A DNA stretch of 64,000 bases from Guadua angustifolia (lineage: Eukaryota > Streptophyta > Magnoliopsida > Poales > Poaceae), in the NCBI GenBank assembly GCA_036346375.1, contig CM070514.1, positions 15,590,463 through 15,654,462 of the forward strand, in the 5' to 3' direction. The notes under the pieces are model-generated. The model had not been told where the DNA came from. It saw only the letters and a list, made by a program, of their open reading frames with translations, and did not search any database. Every line of letters begins with the position of its first letter. Positions within the stretch are counted from its first letter, which is position 1. Position numbers and translations under genes: made by a program. Of this stretch, positions 55,246 through 64,000 are shown piece after piece.

Positions 55246-55950
55246 ATTTTAGAACTCAATAATTGTTATTTTGTTCCATCTTTGAGTAGAAACATTATTT
55301 CATCTTCTTGTTTGGAACATGAAGGTTATGATTTCAGAATAAAGAACTTTGTTTGTTCGATATTTTTGAATGATATGTATTATGGCCGATGCCCCATGGT
55401 AGATGGGTTGTACGTGCTTGAACTCGAAGAAAAACCTGTCTACAACATTAATGTGAAAAGGCTTCGACCCAATGATGTGAATCCTACCTTTTTATGGCAT
55501 TGTCGCTTAGGCCACATAAATGAGAAGCGCATGAAGAAGCTCCATGCTGATGGACTTCTAACCTCATTTGATTTTGAATCATTTGAAACATGTGAGTCTT
55601 GTTTACTTGGCAAGATGACAAAAGCCCCTTTCACAGGTTTTGGTGAAAGGGCAAATGAGTTGTTGGCCCTAGTACATACGGATGTATGTGGACCAATGAG
55701 CTCTAGTGCTAGAGGTGGGTTTCAGTACTTTGCAACTTTTACCGATGACTTTAGTAGATATGGATATATCTACTTAATGAGGCATAAATCTGAAACATTT
55801 GAAAAGTTTAAAGAGTTTCAGAACGAAGTACAAAATCAACTTGGCAAATCAATCAAACACTTACGATCAGATCGTGGGGGTGAATATTTGAGCCAAGAGT
55901 TTGGTGATCATCTAAAGCAATGTGGAATCGTTCCGCAACTTACTCCTTGA
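55225..55950 (+). CDS. protease end and integrase (copia pol, partial)
   Basis: A 241-codon open frame with an internal start. After the protease tail, the GAG-pre-integrase and HHCC zinc module are at H92, H97, C123 and C126 (LWHCRLGHINEKR ... CESC). The catalytic core has D153 (VHTDVCGPM) and D216 (LRSDRGGEY). The stop at 55948 comes before the third catalytic residue; the expected WNGVSE segment with Glu is in another frame just downstream (55965-55985). The integrase inserts cDNA. This is the best-preserved pol piece of the element. Confidence 0.85.
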   Translation: MHLPSGLILELNNCYFVPSLSRNIISSSCLEHEGYDFRIKNFVCSIFLNDMYYGRCPMVDGLYVLELEEKPVYNINVKRLRPNDVNPTFLWHCRLGHINEKRMKKLHADGLLTSFDFESFETCESCLLGKMTKAPFTGFGERANELLALVHTDVCGPMSSSARGGFQYFATFTDDFSRYGYIYLMRHKSETFEKFKEFQNEVQNQLGKSIKHLRSDRGGEYLSQEFGDHLKQCGIVPQLTP

Positions 55951-56590
55951 GAACGCCTCGATGGAATGGCGTATCCGAACAACGGAACCGAACTTTGTTA
56001 GACATGGTTCGGTCAATGATAAGCCAAACAGATCTGCCATTGTCATACGGGGATATGCTCTAGAAAGCAATTGCGTTCACTTTAAAGCAGGTTCCATCAA
56101 AAGTCGTTGAAAACTTCATATGAGATGTGGATGGAAACGTCCCTCATTGTCATTTCTCAAGATATGGGGTTGTGAGACTTATGTAAAACGTTTGCAATCG
56201 GATAAACTCGCACCTAAATCGAAAAATGCTTCTTTGTGGGGTATCCTAAAGAAACAAAAGGATATTACTTTTACAAAGGGATGAAAACAAAGTGTTTGTT
56301 GCTCAAAGCGGTGTCTTTTACGGAGAAAGAGTTTCTTTCAAAAGGAGTTAGTGGGAGCAAGGTGCGACTTGAAGAAATTCGAGAACCATCGAAATTGTTT
56401 CAACTCCCATTGAACCTTCACTTGATGTACAAGATGTTGTACAACTGTGGAAGAGACACCACCCCACGTGGTCGGGGAGGTCGCGTCATGAACCCATGAG
56501 ATATGGACATGACATATTATTATTGGATAATGATGAGCCTCGACTTATAAAGAAGCGATGATGGACCCAAACTCGAAAAATGGCTTGGAG
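55951..56590 (+). pseudogene. integrase C-terminal half and linker (copia)
   Basis: The coding strand reads TPRWNGVSEQ in one frame, then RTLLDMV, KVVENF, HCHFSRYGVV and FVGYPKETKGYYFY in shifting frames, followed by a linker with ERVSFKR-like sequence and GRDTTPRGRGGRV. Several stops and frameshifts. Connects integrase to RT. Confidence 0.7.
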
Positions 56591-57400
56591 CCATGAGATC
56601 CGAAATTCGATCTATGCATGACAATCAAGTTTGGAACTTGGTTGATCCTCCTCATGGTGTAAAACCATTGAGTGCAAATGGATTTTCAAGAAGAAAATAG
56701 ACATGGATGGAAATGTTCGGATATACAAGGCACGGTTGGTGGCAAGGGTTTCAAACAAGTTCAAGGAGTTGACTATGATGAAACTTTCTCACCGTAGCCA
56801 TGCTTAAGTCTGTCGGATCATTTTAGCTATTCTTTGCATATTTCGATTATGAAATATGGCAAATGGACGTCAAAACAGCTTTCCTTAATGGGAATCTATC
56901 TGAGGATGTATACATGATACAACCTGAAGGTTTTGTTGATCCTAAATATGCTAATAAGGTATGCAAGCTTCAAAGATCCATTTATGGGTTGAAGCAAGCA
57001 TCTCGGAGTTGGAACATTCGTTTTGATGAAGTAGTCAAAGGATTTGACTTCATAAAAAATGAAGAAGAGCCTTGTGTTTATAAAAAGGCTAGTGGGAGCG
57101 CACTTGTATTTCTGATCTTATATGTGGATGACATATTATTGATGGGAATAATATTCCTATGCTTGAAGGCGTTAAGACTTCATTGAAAAGAGTTTCTCAA
57201 TGAAGGACTTGGAAGAAGCATGTTATATCTTGGGCATAAAGATCTCTGAGGATAGATCAAAAGGTTGATTGGATTAAGCCAGAAGCGACATTGACAAGGT
57301 ATTGAAGAGGTTCAATATGCATGAATCCAAGAGAGGATTCATGCCAATGTCACATGGCATAAGTCTAAGCAAGAATCGGTGTCCTTCGACAACCCGATGA
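56591..57400 (+). pseudogene. reverse transcriptase (copia)
   Basis: Starts with MRSEIRSMHDNQVWNLVDPP (56590 on). A broken part spans 56660-56860. An open piece (56863-57186) has MDVKTAFLNGNLSEDVYMIQPEGF, KVCKLQRSIYGLKQASRSWN and the active-site YVDD at 57121-57132. Further RT sequence (FSMKDLEEACYILGI) continues in another frame to about 57400. The enzyme makes cDNA. Confidence 0.85.
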
Positions 57401-58044
57401 GCGAGACGAGGATGAGCAAGATACCATATGCTTGGCTATTGGGTCTATTATGTATGCCATGATCTCATGCGCGCCGGATGTCTCATATGCTCTAAGTGTC
57501 ACGGCGGATACCAAGCGGATCCCGTGATGGTCATTGGACGGTAGTGAAAAATATCTGAAGTACTTGAGAAGAACTAAGAATATGTTCCTAGTTTTTGGAG
57601 GTGAGGAAGAAGCTGGTTGTAAAGGGTTACACCGGCGCAAGCTTCCAAACCGACAAAGATGATTTCGATCACAATCCGGGTTCGTATTTACACTGAATGG
57701 AGGAGCGGTAGTGGAAGAGTTCCAAACAAAACACGGTGGCCGACTCTACAATGAAGCGAGTACATTGCGCTTCAGAGGCCGCAAAGGAAGCTGTTTGGAT
57801 AAAGAAGTTCATCTCAGAGCTTGGTGTGGTCGCTAGTGCCTCTAATCCAATGGACCTCTATTGTGATAATAGTGGTGCCATTGCACATGCGAAAGAGCCT
57901 CGATCACATCAGAAGTCCAAACACATACTCCGACGCTTTCACCTTATTCGCGAGATTGTGAATAGAGGTGACGTGAAGATATGCAAAGTACATACGGAAG
58001 CTAATGTGGCTGATCCGTTGACAAAGCCTCTTCCACTGACCTAA
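57401..58044 (+). pseudogene. RNase H (copia)
   Basis: Begins with RT thumb/connection sequence (PYAWLLGLLCMP-like, SWALVSVTAD frames, broken). The open piece 57736-58044 carries MADSTMKRVHCASEAAKEAVWIKK, LYCDNSGAIAHAKEP, HQKSKHILRRFHLIRE and VADPLTKPLP, the conserved end of copia RNase H. The stop at 58044 is the natural end of pol, followed by 57 bp to the polypurine tract. Confidence 0.85.
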
Positions 58045-58101
58045 GCATGAGGCGCACACAAGGTCTATTGGTATTAGATGCTTAATTGGTGACTCAAGTG
58101 C

Positions 58102-58111
58102 AAGTGGGAGA
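58102..58111 (+). promoter_or_regulatory. polypurine tract of copia element
   Basis: AAGTGGGAGA directly before the LTR start TGTTGGTGTTATGCCC. Confidence 0.88.
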
Positions 58112-58112
58112 T

Positions 58113-58594
58113 TGTTGGTGTTATGCCCTTGAGGCGATCATATAGATGATTGTAACATGACTATGCTTATGAATAATAATATGATTATTGGTCCAATGAA
58201 TGTATATCATTATATTGATCGGCAAGTATGTGACTTGTTTATGAAACTCTCTACTTATTGATATATTCTGTGCAAGTATCTCTGATCGGATATCATCGTA
58301 TAGGACAACGATGAATAGATCAGCACATGTATTGATCGATGATTATGTTTCATAGATCATAGGATATGGAGATATCATCAATACATTGTGAACTCATGAT
58401 GAAAAACATTGGTTAGATAGACCGCAATGGGACAACTGCGAGAATGTTACATTCTTATGTGTCATCGATTGCATCTCATACATAGTGGATGTATGATCCT
58501 TAGACTGAGATTGTCACATTCCCTACATGTGTAATAGTTTACCTTGGAGCCACCAAGCGCTATTTCCTAACCGGATAGTTATAAAGGTAGCTTT
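58113..58594 (+). repeat. copia 3' LTR, 5' portion only
   Basis: Starts TGTTGGTGTTATGCCC and stops at GGTAGCTTT (58594), where satellite resumes. The last 43 bp (from CCAAGCGCTATTTCC) overlap the first bases of the other LTR piece at 51577. Confidence 0.85.
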
Positions 58595-60908
58595 ATCTTT
58601 TGTCAAAATCCACTCATTTGGGACTCGTTTTGGTCAAAATTAACACCAGAGCGAAAACAACTGAAACAACCTCCAACGCAACTGAAACACTGAGTTGGAC
58701 CGTTTCTGGTGCATTCAGCTCAAGTGCAAACTTTCATCAAAATCCACTCATTTGTCATCCATTTTGGTTAAAATTAACATAGGAGCAAAATTAAATGAAA
58801 CATGCTTCAACATGACCGACAACACCAACGAGGACCATCCGCTGCTTTTTCAACGTGTTTCGCTCCGGTGCAAGCTTTTGTCAAAGTCCACCCGTTTGGG
58901 ACCCGTTTTAGTCCAAATTAACACCGGAGCAAAATGGAATGAAACAAGCTCCAACGTGCATTTTTGGAACATTTCACCCTAGTGCAAACTTTCATTAAAA
59001 TCCTCCCCTTCGCCACCCATTATGCATAAAATAATCATCGGAGCGTAATCGATCGAAACAAGCTCCAATGTAACCGACAAAACTAAGGATTATAATCTGG
59101 TGCATTTTCAAAGCATTTCACTCTAATGCAAAGTTTTATAAAATTCACCTGTTCGGATCTGGATTTGTTTGAAATTAACATTAGAGCGAAATCGACAGAA
59201 ACAAGCTCCAACCTGACCGACAACACAAAAGTGGACCATTTGGAGCATTTTGCTCTGGTCCAAGCTTTTATCCATATCCACTCGTTCGGGACCCGTTTTG
59301 GTCCAAATTAACACCAGAGCGAAATCGGTTGAGACAAGCTCCACCGTGATTGACAACACAAAGTAGGACCATCTAGTGCGCTTTTGACGCGTTTCACTCT
59401 GGTCCAAGCTTTCGACATAATCCACCCGTTCGGGACCCATTTTGTTCCAAATTAACACTGGAGCAAAATCGGACGAAGTAAGCTCCAACATGACCGACAA
59501 AACCTCGAAGGTCCATCCAGAGCTTTTTCGGAGCACTTTGCACCAGTGCAAGCTTTAGCCAAAATCCACCCATTTCAGCCTCGTTTTGGTCAACGGTAAT
59601 AGCAGATGGAAATTGACTGAAATAATCTCCAACGTGACTTGGTCGACAACACCTAGGAGGACTAATGGGCACATTCTCGGTGCATTTCGCTCCAATGGAA
59701 ACATTTGTCAAAATTCCCCCATTCTAGAACGTTTTGCTCAAAACAAACACCGGAACGAAATCAACCAAAATATCTCTAACATGACTAACAACACCTAAGA
59801 ATACCATCCAGTGTGTTTTCGGCACCTTGCACAACAGTGCAAGCTTTCGTCAAAATCAACCACCATTCGGGACCTATTTTGGTCAAAATTTATATCAGAG
59901 AAAAAACAACCGAAACAAGCTCCAACGTGACCAACACACCTAGGTGGACCATCTAGTGCATTTTTGGTGCATTCAACTCCAGTGTAACCAATCTCCAACA
60001 TGACTGACAACACCAAGAAAGACCATCCACAGCTTTTTGGGTGCATTCAGTCCGGTGGAAGCTTTCATCAAAAACCACCCATTCGGGACCTGCTTTGGTC
60101 CAAATTAGCATCGGAGTGAAATCAGCTGAAGCAAGCTCCAACGTGATCGACGACACTTAGGTGGACCTGTTTTGGTTAAAATTAACACATGAGCGAAATT
60201 AATTGAAACAAGCCTCAATGTGACCGGCTACACCTAGGAGTATAAACCAGTGTGTTGTCGGAGTGTTTGCTTTAGTGCAAACTTTCATAAAATCCAACTG
60301 TTTGTATCCCAACTTATTTGAAATTAACATCCGTGCAAAATCAAAGGAACAAGCTCCAATGTGACTAACAACACAAAGGAGGAACATTCAGTGCATTTTT
60401 GTTGTGTTTCGCTCCAGTGCAAGTTTTAGTAGAAATCCACTGGTTCAGGACCCATTTTGCTTAAAATTAACATCGAAGCGAAATTGACCGAAACAAGCTC
60501 AAATGAGACCGGCTACACCTAGGAGTATAATCCAATGCGTTTTCAGAGCGATTTCCTCCGGTGCAAGCATTCGACAAAATTCACCCATTTAAGACTTGTT
60601 TTGGTCAACACTAACACCAGATGGAAATCGACCAAAATAATCTCCAAAGTGATTGGGTCGACACACCTAGGAGGACCAACAGGAACATTCTTGGTGTGTT
60701 TCGCTCCTATGGAATCTCTTGTCAATATCCCCCCTTCGAGACCCATTTTTCTCAAAATTAACACCAGAACAAGATTTGGCTGAAACAACCTCCAACATTA
60801 TCAATGACACCAAGGAGGAAGGACCACTCGGTGCATTTTTGGAACGTTTCGCTCTGGTGCAGACATTCGTCAAAATCCACCCGTTCGATATCTATTTTGC
60901 TTAAAATT
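58595..60908 (+). repeat. satellite block 4
   Basis: About 16 monomers. Spacings of the AACACCGGAGCG segment are 144 in most, about 133 in several that share an 11-bp loss in the GCATTTTCGGCGCGTTTCGC region, plus larger rearrangements near 59990-60190. A variant monomer with GATGGAAATCGACC and GGTCGACAACACC occurs at 59604 and 60619 and in block 3 at 51482. Confidence 0.9.
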
Positions 60909-62340
60909 AATGATGAGGACGTAGCTACGTTGGATATAGCCATGGCATCAATGGTCAACGAACAACAAACTCCTAGCAATCAACAACATTCAACCCACAT
61001 ACGAGGACCAATTACCCAAGCTCAAGCGCGACAACTAAAACAACAGGTGAACTCATTTCTCGGGTTGCATAATTGTATTTTAAAGTATGGACCACAGCAT
61101 AATAATATTCTTGTGCTTAGAAATCATGGATTAGAGCTGCAAGCACGCCATCCCTCATCAAAACAAGCTAGAGTACAAGCTATTCCCGAGGTGGAAGCTG
61201 AAATGTCCATCCAGGAGCAGTCACCTTCATCTGGTCATAACTTCTGTATACGGAGTCCGTTTAGGATGAGTGAGTACTTGATTGAAAGCTAATTTCATGC
61301 TCTTTCTAGAGGATCTAGCATCACCATCAAATTCTACTCGAGCTGGCCACAGAAGTCAAAAATGTGTTACAGTCTCAGTCTTTTGGGGTGCTGCGCCACC
61401 ATTATTTTAGGCTGGGTTCCCATGTAATCAATGTGACGTGAGTCCACCTAGCAGCCATTTCCTGGGCTATCTCCATAGGTTTCATTCATTTGTTTGATTG
61501 CATTCTTCCTAGAGTCCAGAAAATTTGCCCCATATAAAGATTGTTTGTCCATTGTCCAAACCCCGTTGTGCCTTTCAATCGGTTAATTTTGTTTTTGCTA
61601 AATTGAGTTTGTAACCGTTCTAGTGTTATCTTATTGCTATTCATCTTCTTATTCATCCCCTCACCCCAACATCCATCCATAAAACCCAAAAACGAACAAC
61701 CCCATCTCGACCTGAAAGATCCCCTTTCTGCAGCCTCCACCAGAAACACCATAAATCTCTATTTCCTCATCATTTTTGAGTGGGACCAAAAGGAGAAGTT
61801 TCCTAACTCTGCCATGCATGTCCTTGTCAATTTTTACAAGAATCCATTTAGGGAGTAAAGAGTTTGGTGCGTTGCTATCTAACCCACTTGCTGTCTTGAA
61901 ATCTGCATCAGTGTACTCTTGCAAAATTCCTACAAAATTCTTGATTGGTTTTCAGAAAGTTGGCTCAAAAGAAAAGTTATTGTAAAAGCTGCCAGAAAGA
62001 AGACAAAGGAATCTGACAAAAAGTTATGACCAAAATACCGACCTGCTGTCTGGTGGACAGAAATCATCTTGTGCTCCCAAGTTGCATATTGCGTATTCGT
62101 GAATTTTGTTGTGTTTACGACTTGTATCCGCTGTCATATCATTTGTTTTAGCCTAATATCCATCTTGTTTGATCAGCAACAAAGGCTAATTGCTAGATTC
62201 GAACACTTCCTCAATTATATGCAAATTCTGAAATTGGCTGATTGTTTTCCCTTACTACTTATTATAAAGCCTTTCCGAGCTCCACTTTCAACTAACCAAA
62301 CAGGTGCTAAGGCTTGCAATCGCTTTACTCACATTTGAGT
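60909..62340 (+). repeat. LTR and leader of CRM-I (LTR end not resolved)
   Basis: Starts TGATGAGGACGTAGCTACG. A 130-codon open frame at 60909-61292 reads as a pol tail (GPITQAQARQLKQQV). A possible TATA is CCCCATATAAAG near 61531. A minus-strand frame at 61661-61924 has no recognised domain. I could not find a clear LTR end plus primer site between 61700 and 62340. Confidence 0.5.
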
Positions 62341-62500
62341 TTGGTTTATCACAAACCAGCCACTGGTTGCACCACTGGCTGCATTTGTAAGAATTGTTTG
62401 AGCTTGAGAAAGACCAAGAGAGTGACACTTGACCATTTTAGCAAGCAATAGTGATAGGGAACTACATACCTCTTGTGTGTTTTCCTATTTACCACTAACA

Positions 62501-63410
62501 ATGGTAGGTTCTCAACGTCGTAGTGCTTGAACCAACAACATCCTAGGGGAAGAGATAGTTCACACTCCGAGATACAAAGAATGTACGAGCATAACTTCAA
62601 CACCATGGGAGGTACCTGATGATCCCTTAGGAAAGATTAAATTTACAATGCCTTCATTTGCTGGAAAGTTTGATCCTACTGCATATATTAATTGGGAGAT
62701 AGCGGTAGATAAAGAATTTACAAAATATGACTTATCTGAAAACTAAAAGATTAGTGCCGTAGTTAAAGTGTTAACATCACATGCAATACTTTGGTGGAAG
62801 CATATATCTAGACATAATAAAGAACCAAAAACTTGGAATGCTATGAAAAGACCTATGAGAGATGATTATGTTCCTAAATATGTCACTGATTATTTGCTTA
62901 CTAAACTTCAACGCTTGAAATAAGGTTCTAAAATTGTTATAGAATACTATCATGAATTGCAAAATTGCTTGTTACGTTGTGGTTTACAAGAATGTGAAGA
63001 AGCTATTGAGCTTAGATTCATGCGTGGACTTAATCATGAAATTTAGGATGCATTTTAAAAATATATAGTTCTCTTTTAGGCTTGATTAAATGTGCTTGTA
63101 GAGCTAAAAACATGCTTGCTAAATCTTTGAAAGAGTCTTTAGCTTCATTTGAGGTGCCCATTGTTTCACCTCCTGTTGTAGCTAACATTTTGCAGAAAAG
63201 TGCGGACCGACGAGAGAAGGATGAAGAAGAAAATGTGCAAAAAGAAGAGTTTTTTGCTGCTCCATATGATTGTGAAGAGTTGAAAATTGAAGCTACATCA
63301 ATCCTTAATGAGGGCATACACCCCGAGCATGCGAAACAAACACAAAAAAATTTGAGTGAAGTAGACGATAGCTCACGTGAGGATAACTTTACTAACAAAA
63401 TCTAATCTAC
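62501..63410 (+). pseudogene. Gag (CRM-I)
   Basis: The ATG at 62501 gives MVGSQRRSA, with an early stop, then continues in the same frame with LGKIKFTMPSFAGKFDPTAY, INWEIAVDKEFTKYDLSEN, AILWWKHI, TWNAMKRPMRDDYVPKYV, LTKLQRLK, ECEEAIELRFMRGLNHEI, the conserved Gag core. About five stops interrupt it. A further open frame (63082-63405) has CACRAKNMLAKSLKESL and an acidic region rich in Glu. The core matches the Gag type of CRM-A and CRM-C but is clearly divergent. Confidence 0.75.
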
Positions 63411-64000
63411 TTCTGTTGTTGTTCCATGTGCTGTTTAGGTTATTGCTGAAGAAGGGGAGTTACAAGTTGAAAAACCAGCGTTATGAAGTGAAGGTTTTGA
63501 TGTTCCTACTTCTTCTGAAGATGAGGCTAATGATCATAGTACAGATCTGATTCTATGACAAGAAAGAAAGCAAATTTGTGAGTATATACCCGCTATACTA
63601 AACTCTAGTGAGTTACCACCTTGTGCCACAATTGTAGAACCTTGTGATGAATTGCATGCTTATAATGTTGATCATGTGGAGCTGATTATGCATAAGGAGG
63701 TTGTAACTAGAATGTTTCCTGCCACTGTTTTATGTTGTATCATGTTGAATGAACTTATTAGTTTGACTTGTGCTATGGACAAGATTTCTGAAATTTCATC
63801 TCTAAAGTCTTTGTCTAGCACCTATGCGTACTGTTTTAAATTCAATTTATTTGGTGATTATGGCGTAGATGGCAAGTTTCTTGTTTATAGAATATGCATA
63901 ACTTGTGATAAACTTGCTGAATTGAAGCTTGCTATTTCGGGCAATTATCGTTGTATGCAACAGCTTGTTTCATTTGCGGCGCCATTGAATTTTCCTAATA
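63411..64000 (+). pseudogene. gag-pol linker of CRM-I, broken
   Basis: The coding strand can be read in pieces such as EYIPAILNSSELPPCATIVEP, VVTRMFPATVLCCIMLNE and DGKFLVYRICITCDKLAEL. I recognise no protease motif. It may be a linker or element-specific ORF; the window ends within it. Confidence 0.4.

Larger units (their letters stand above)
51577..58594 (+). mobile_element. Angela-like Ty1-copia retrotransposon, circularly permuted
   Basis: Order on the plus strand: the 3' two-thirds of an LTR (51577-52538), primer site, leader, gag, protease, integrase, RT, RNase H, polypurine tract, then the 5' third of an LTR (58113-58594). The protein order (integrase before RT) is that of copia. Neither LTR is complete; both break at nearly the same LTR position, sharing about 43 bp, and the satellite on both sides is continuous in phase. 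Confidence 0.85.
60909..64000 (+). mobile_element. CRM-like retrotransposon CRM-I (LTR and gag region)
   Basis: The LTR start TGATGAGGACGTAG follows satellite directly. Gag begins at 62501 and the window ends within later sequence. The LTR start codes the tail seen in related pol proteins (RGPITQAQARQLKQQV, ILVLRNHG). No protease, RT or integrase is recognisable before 64000. Confidence 0.65.

Noticed and set aside
34508..60908. CRISPR-like array
   Set aside because: Repeats are contiguous, long and diverged, without unique spacers, in a plant nuclear context. It is a satellite.
61661..61924. Minus-strand 87-codon frame in CRM-I LTR/leader
   Set aside because: No known motif beyond random hydrophobic sequence; could be a captured fragment, but there is no evidence for it.

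Overview
The window looks like plant nuclear heterochromatin, most likely a centromere or pericentromere of a grass. I find no host gene, rRNA or tRNA gene. Nearly everything is retrotransposon, hAT DNA transposon or satellite, most of it nested and broken. The grass call rests on the element mix: chromodomain Tekay/Del-type Ty3-gypsy with 3 kb LTRs, Tat-type gypsy with a second RNase H, Angela-like copia, and CRM-type centromeric retrotransposons. The CRM call rests on LTRs that begin TGATGAGGACATC or a close variant, with the pol frame running into the 3' LTR. The species cannot be fixed from the sequence alone.

Layout. 1-4685: 3' part of a Tekay element on the plus strand (leader scrap, protease scrap, integrase plus chromodomain, 3' LTR). 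4686-9700: a second Tekay on the minus strand (gag, upstream ORF, primer site, 5' LTR); the two 3 kb LTRs form a large inverted repeat. 9701-10026: an extra copy of the start of the same LTR. 10027-11770: leader, primer site and 705-bp LTR of an unassigned retrotransposon, which truncates the integrase of a Tat-type gypsy element (11771-17116, minus). 17117-20870: CRM-A (plus; LTR, gag, protease, RT, RNase H). 20875-24818: CRM-B (minus; gag to integrase, pol ending inside the 3' LTR). 24916-31203: CRM-C (minus), whose gag is split by a 1.38-kb hAT element with perfect 8-bp target duplications. 27901-31206 is tandemly duplicated as 31207-34506. 34508-36490: satellite block 1. 36501-43256: an old hAT transposon with a multi-exon transposase pseudogene, carrying a solo CRM LTR. 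43257-44697: satellite block 2. 45070-46082: CRM RT/RNase H scrap. 46083-51270: CRM-F (minus), its integrase split by a 3.2-kb solo LTR. 51270-51576 and 58595-60908: satellite blocks 3 and 4, in phase with each other across an Angela-like copia element (51577-58594) whose single LTR is split between its two ends. 60909-64000: another CRM-like element (plus), with LTR and gag.

The elements do not form a pathway; their arrangement records history. The satellite has a monomer of about 144 bp and is the substrate. hAT, CRM, copia and Tekay elements inserted into it and into each other, and were then reduced by internal deletions (RT is missing or interrupted in several), LTR-LTR recombination (solo LTRs) and tandem duplication. 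The most notable signals are a 13-bp inverted repeat in each satellite monomer whose two arms change together in several diverged copies, and the circularly permuted copia insertion that leaves the satellite phase intact.
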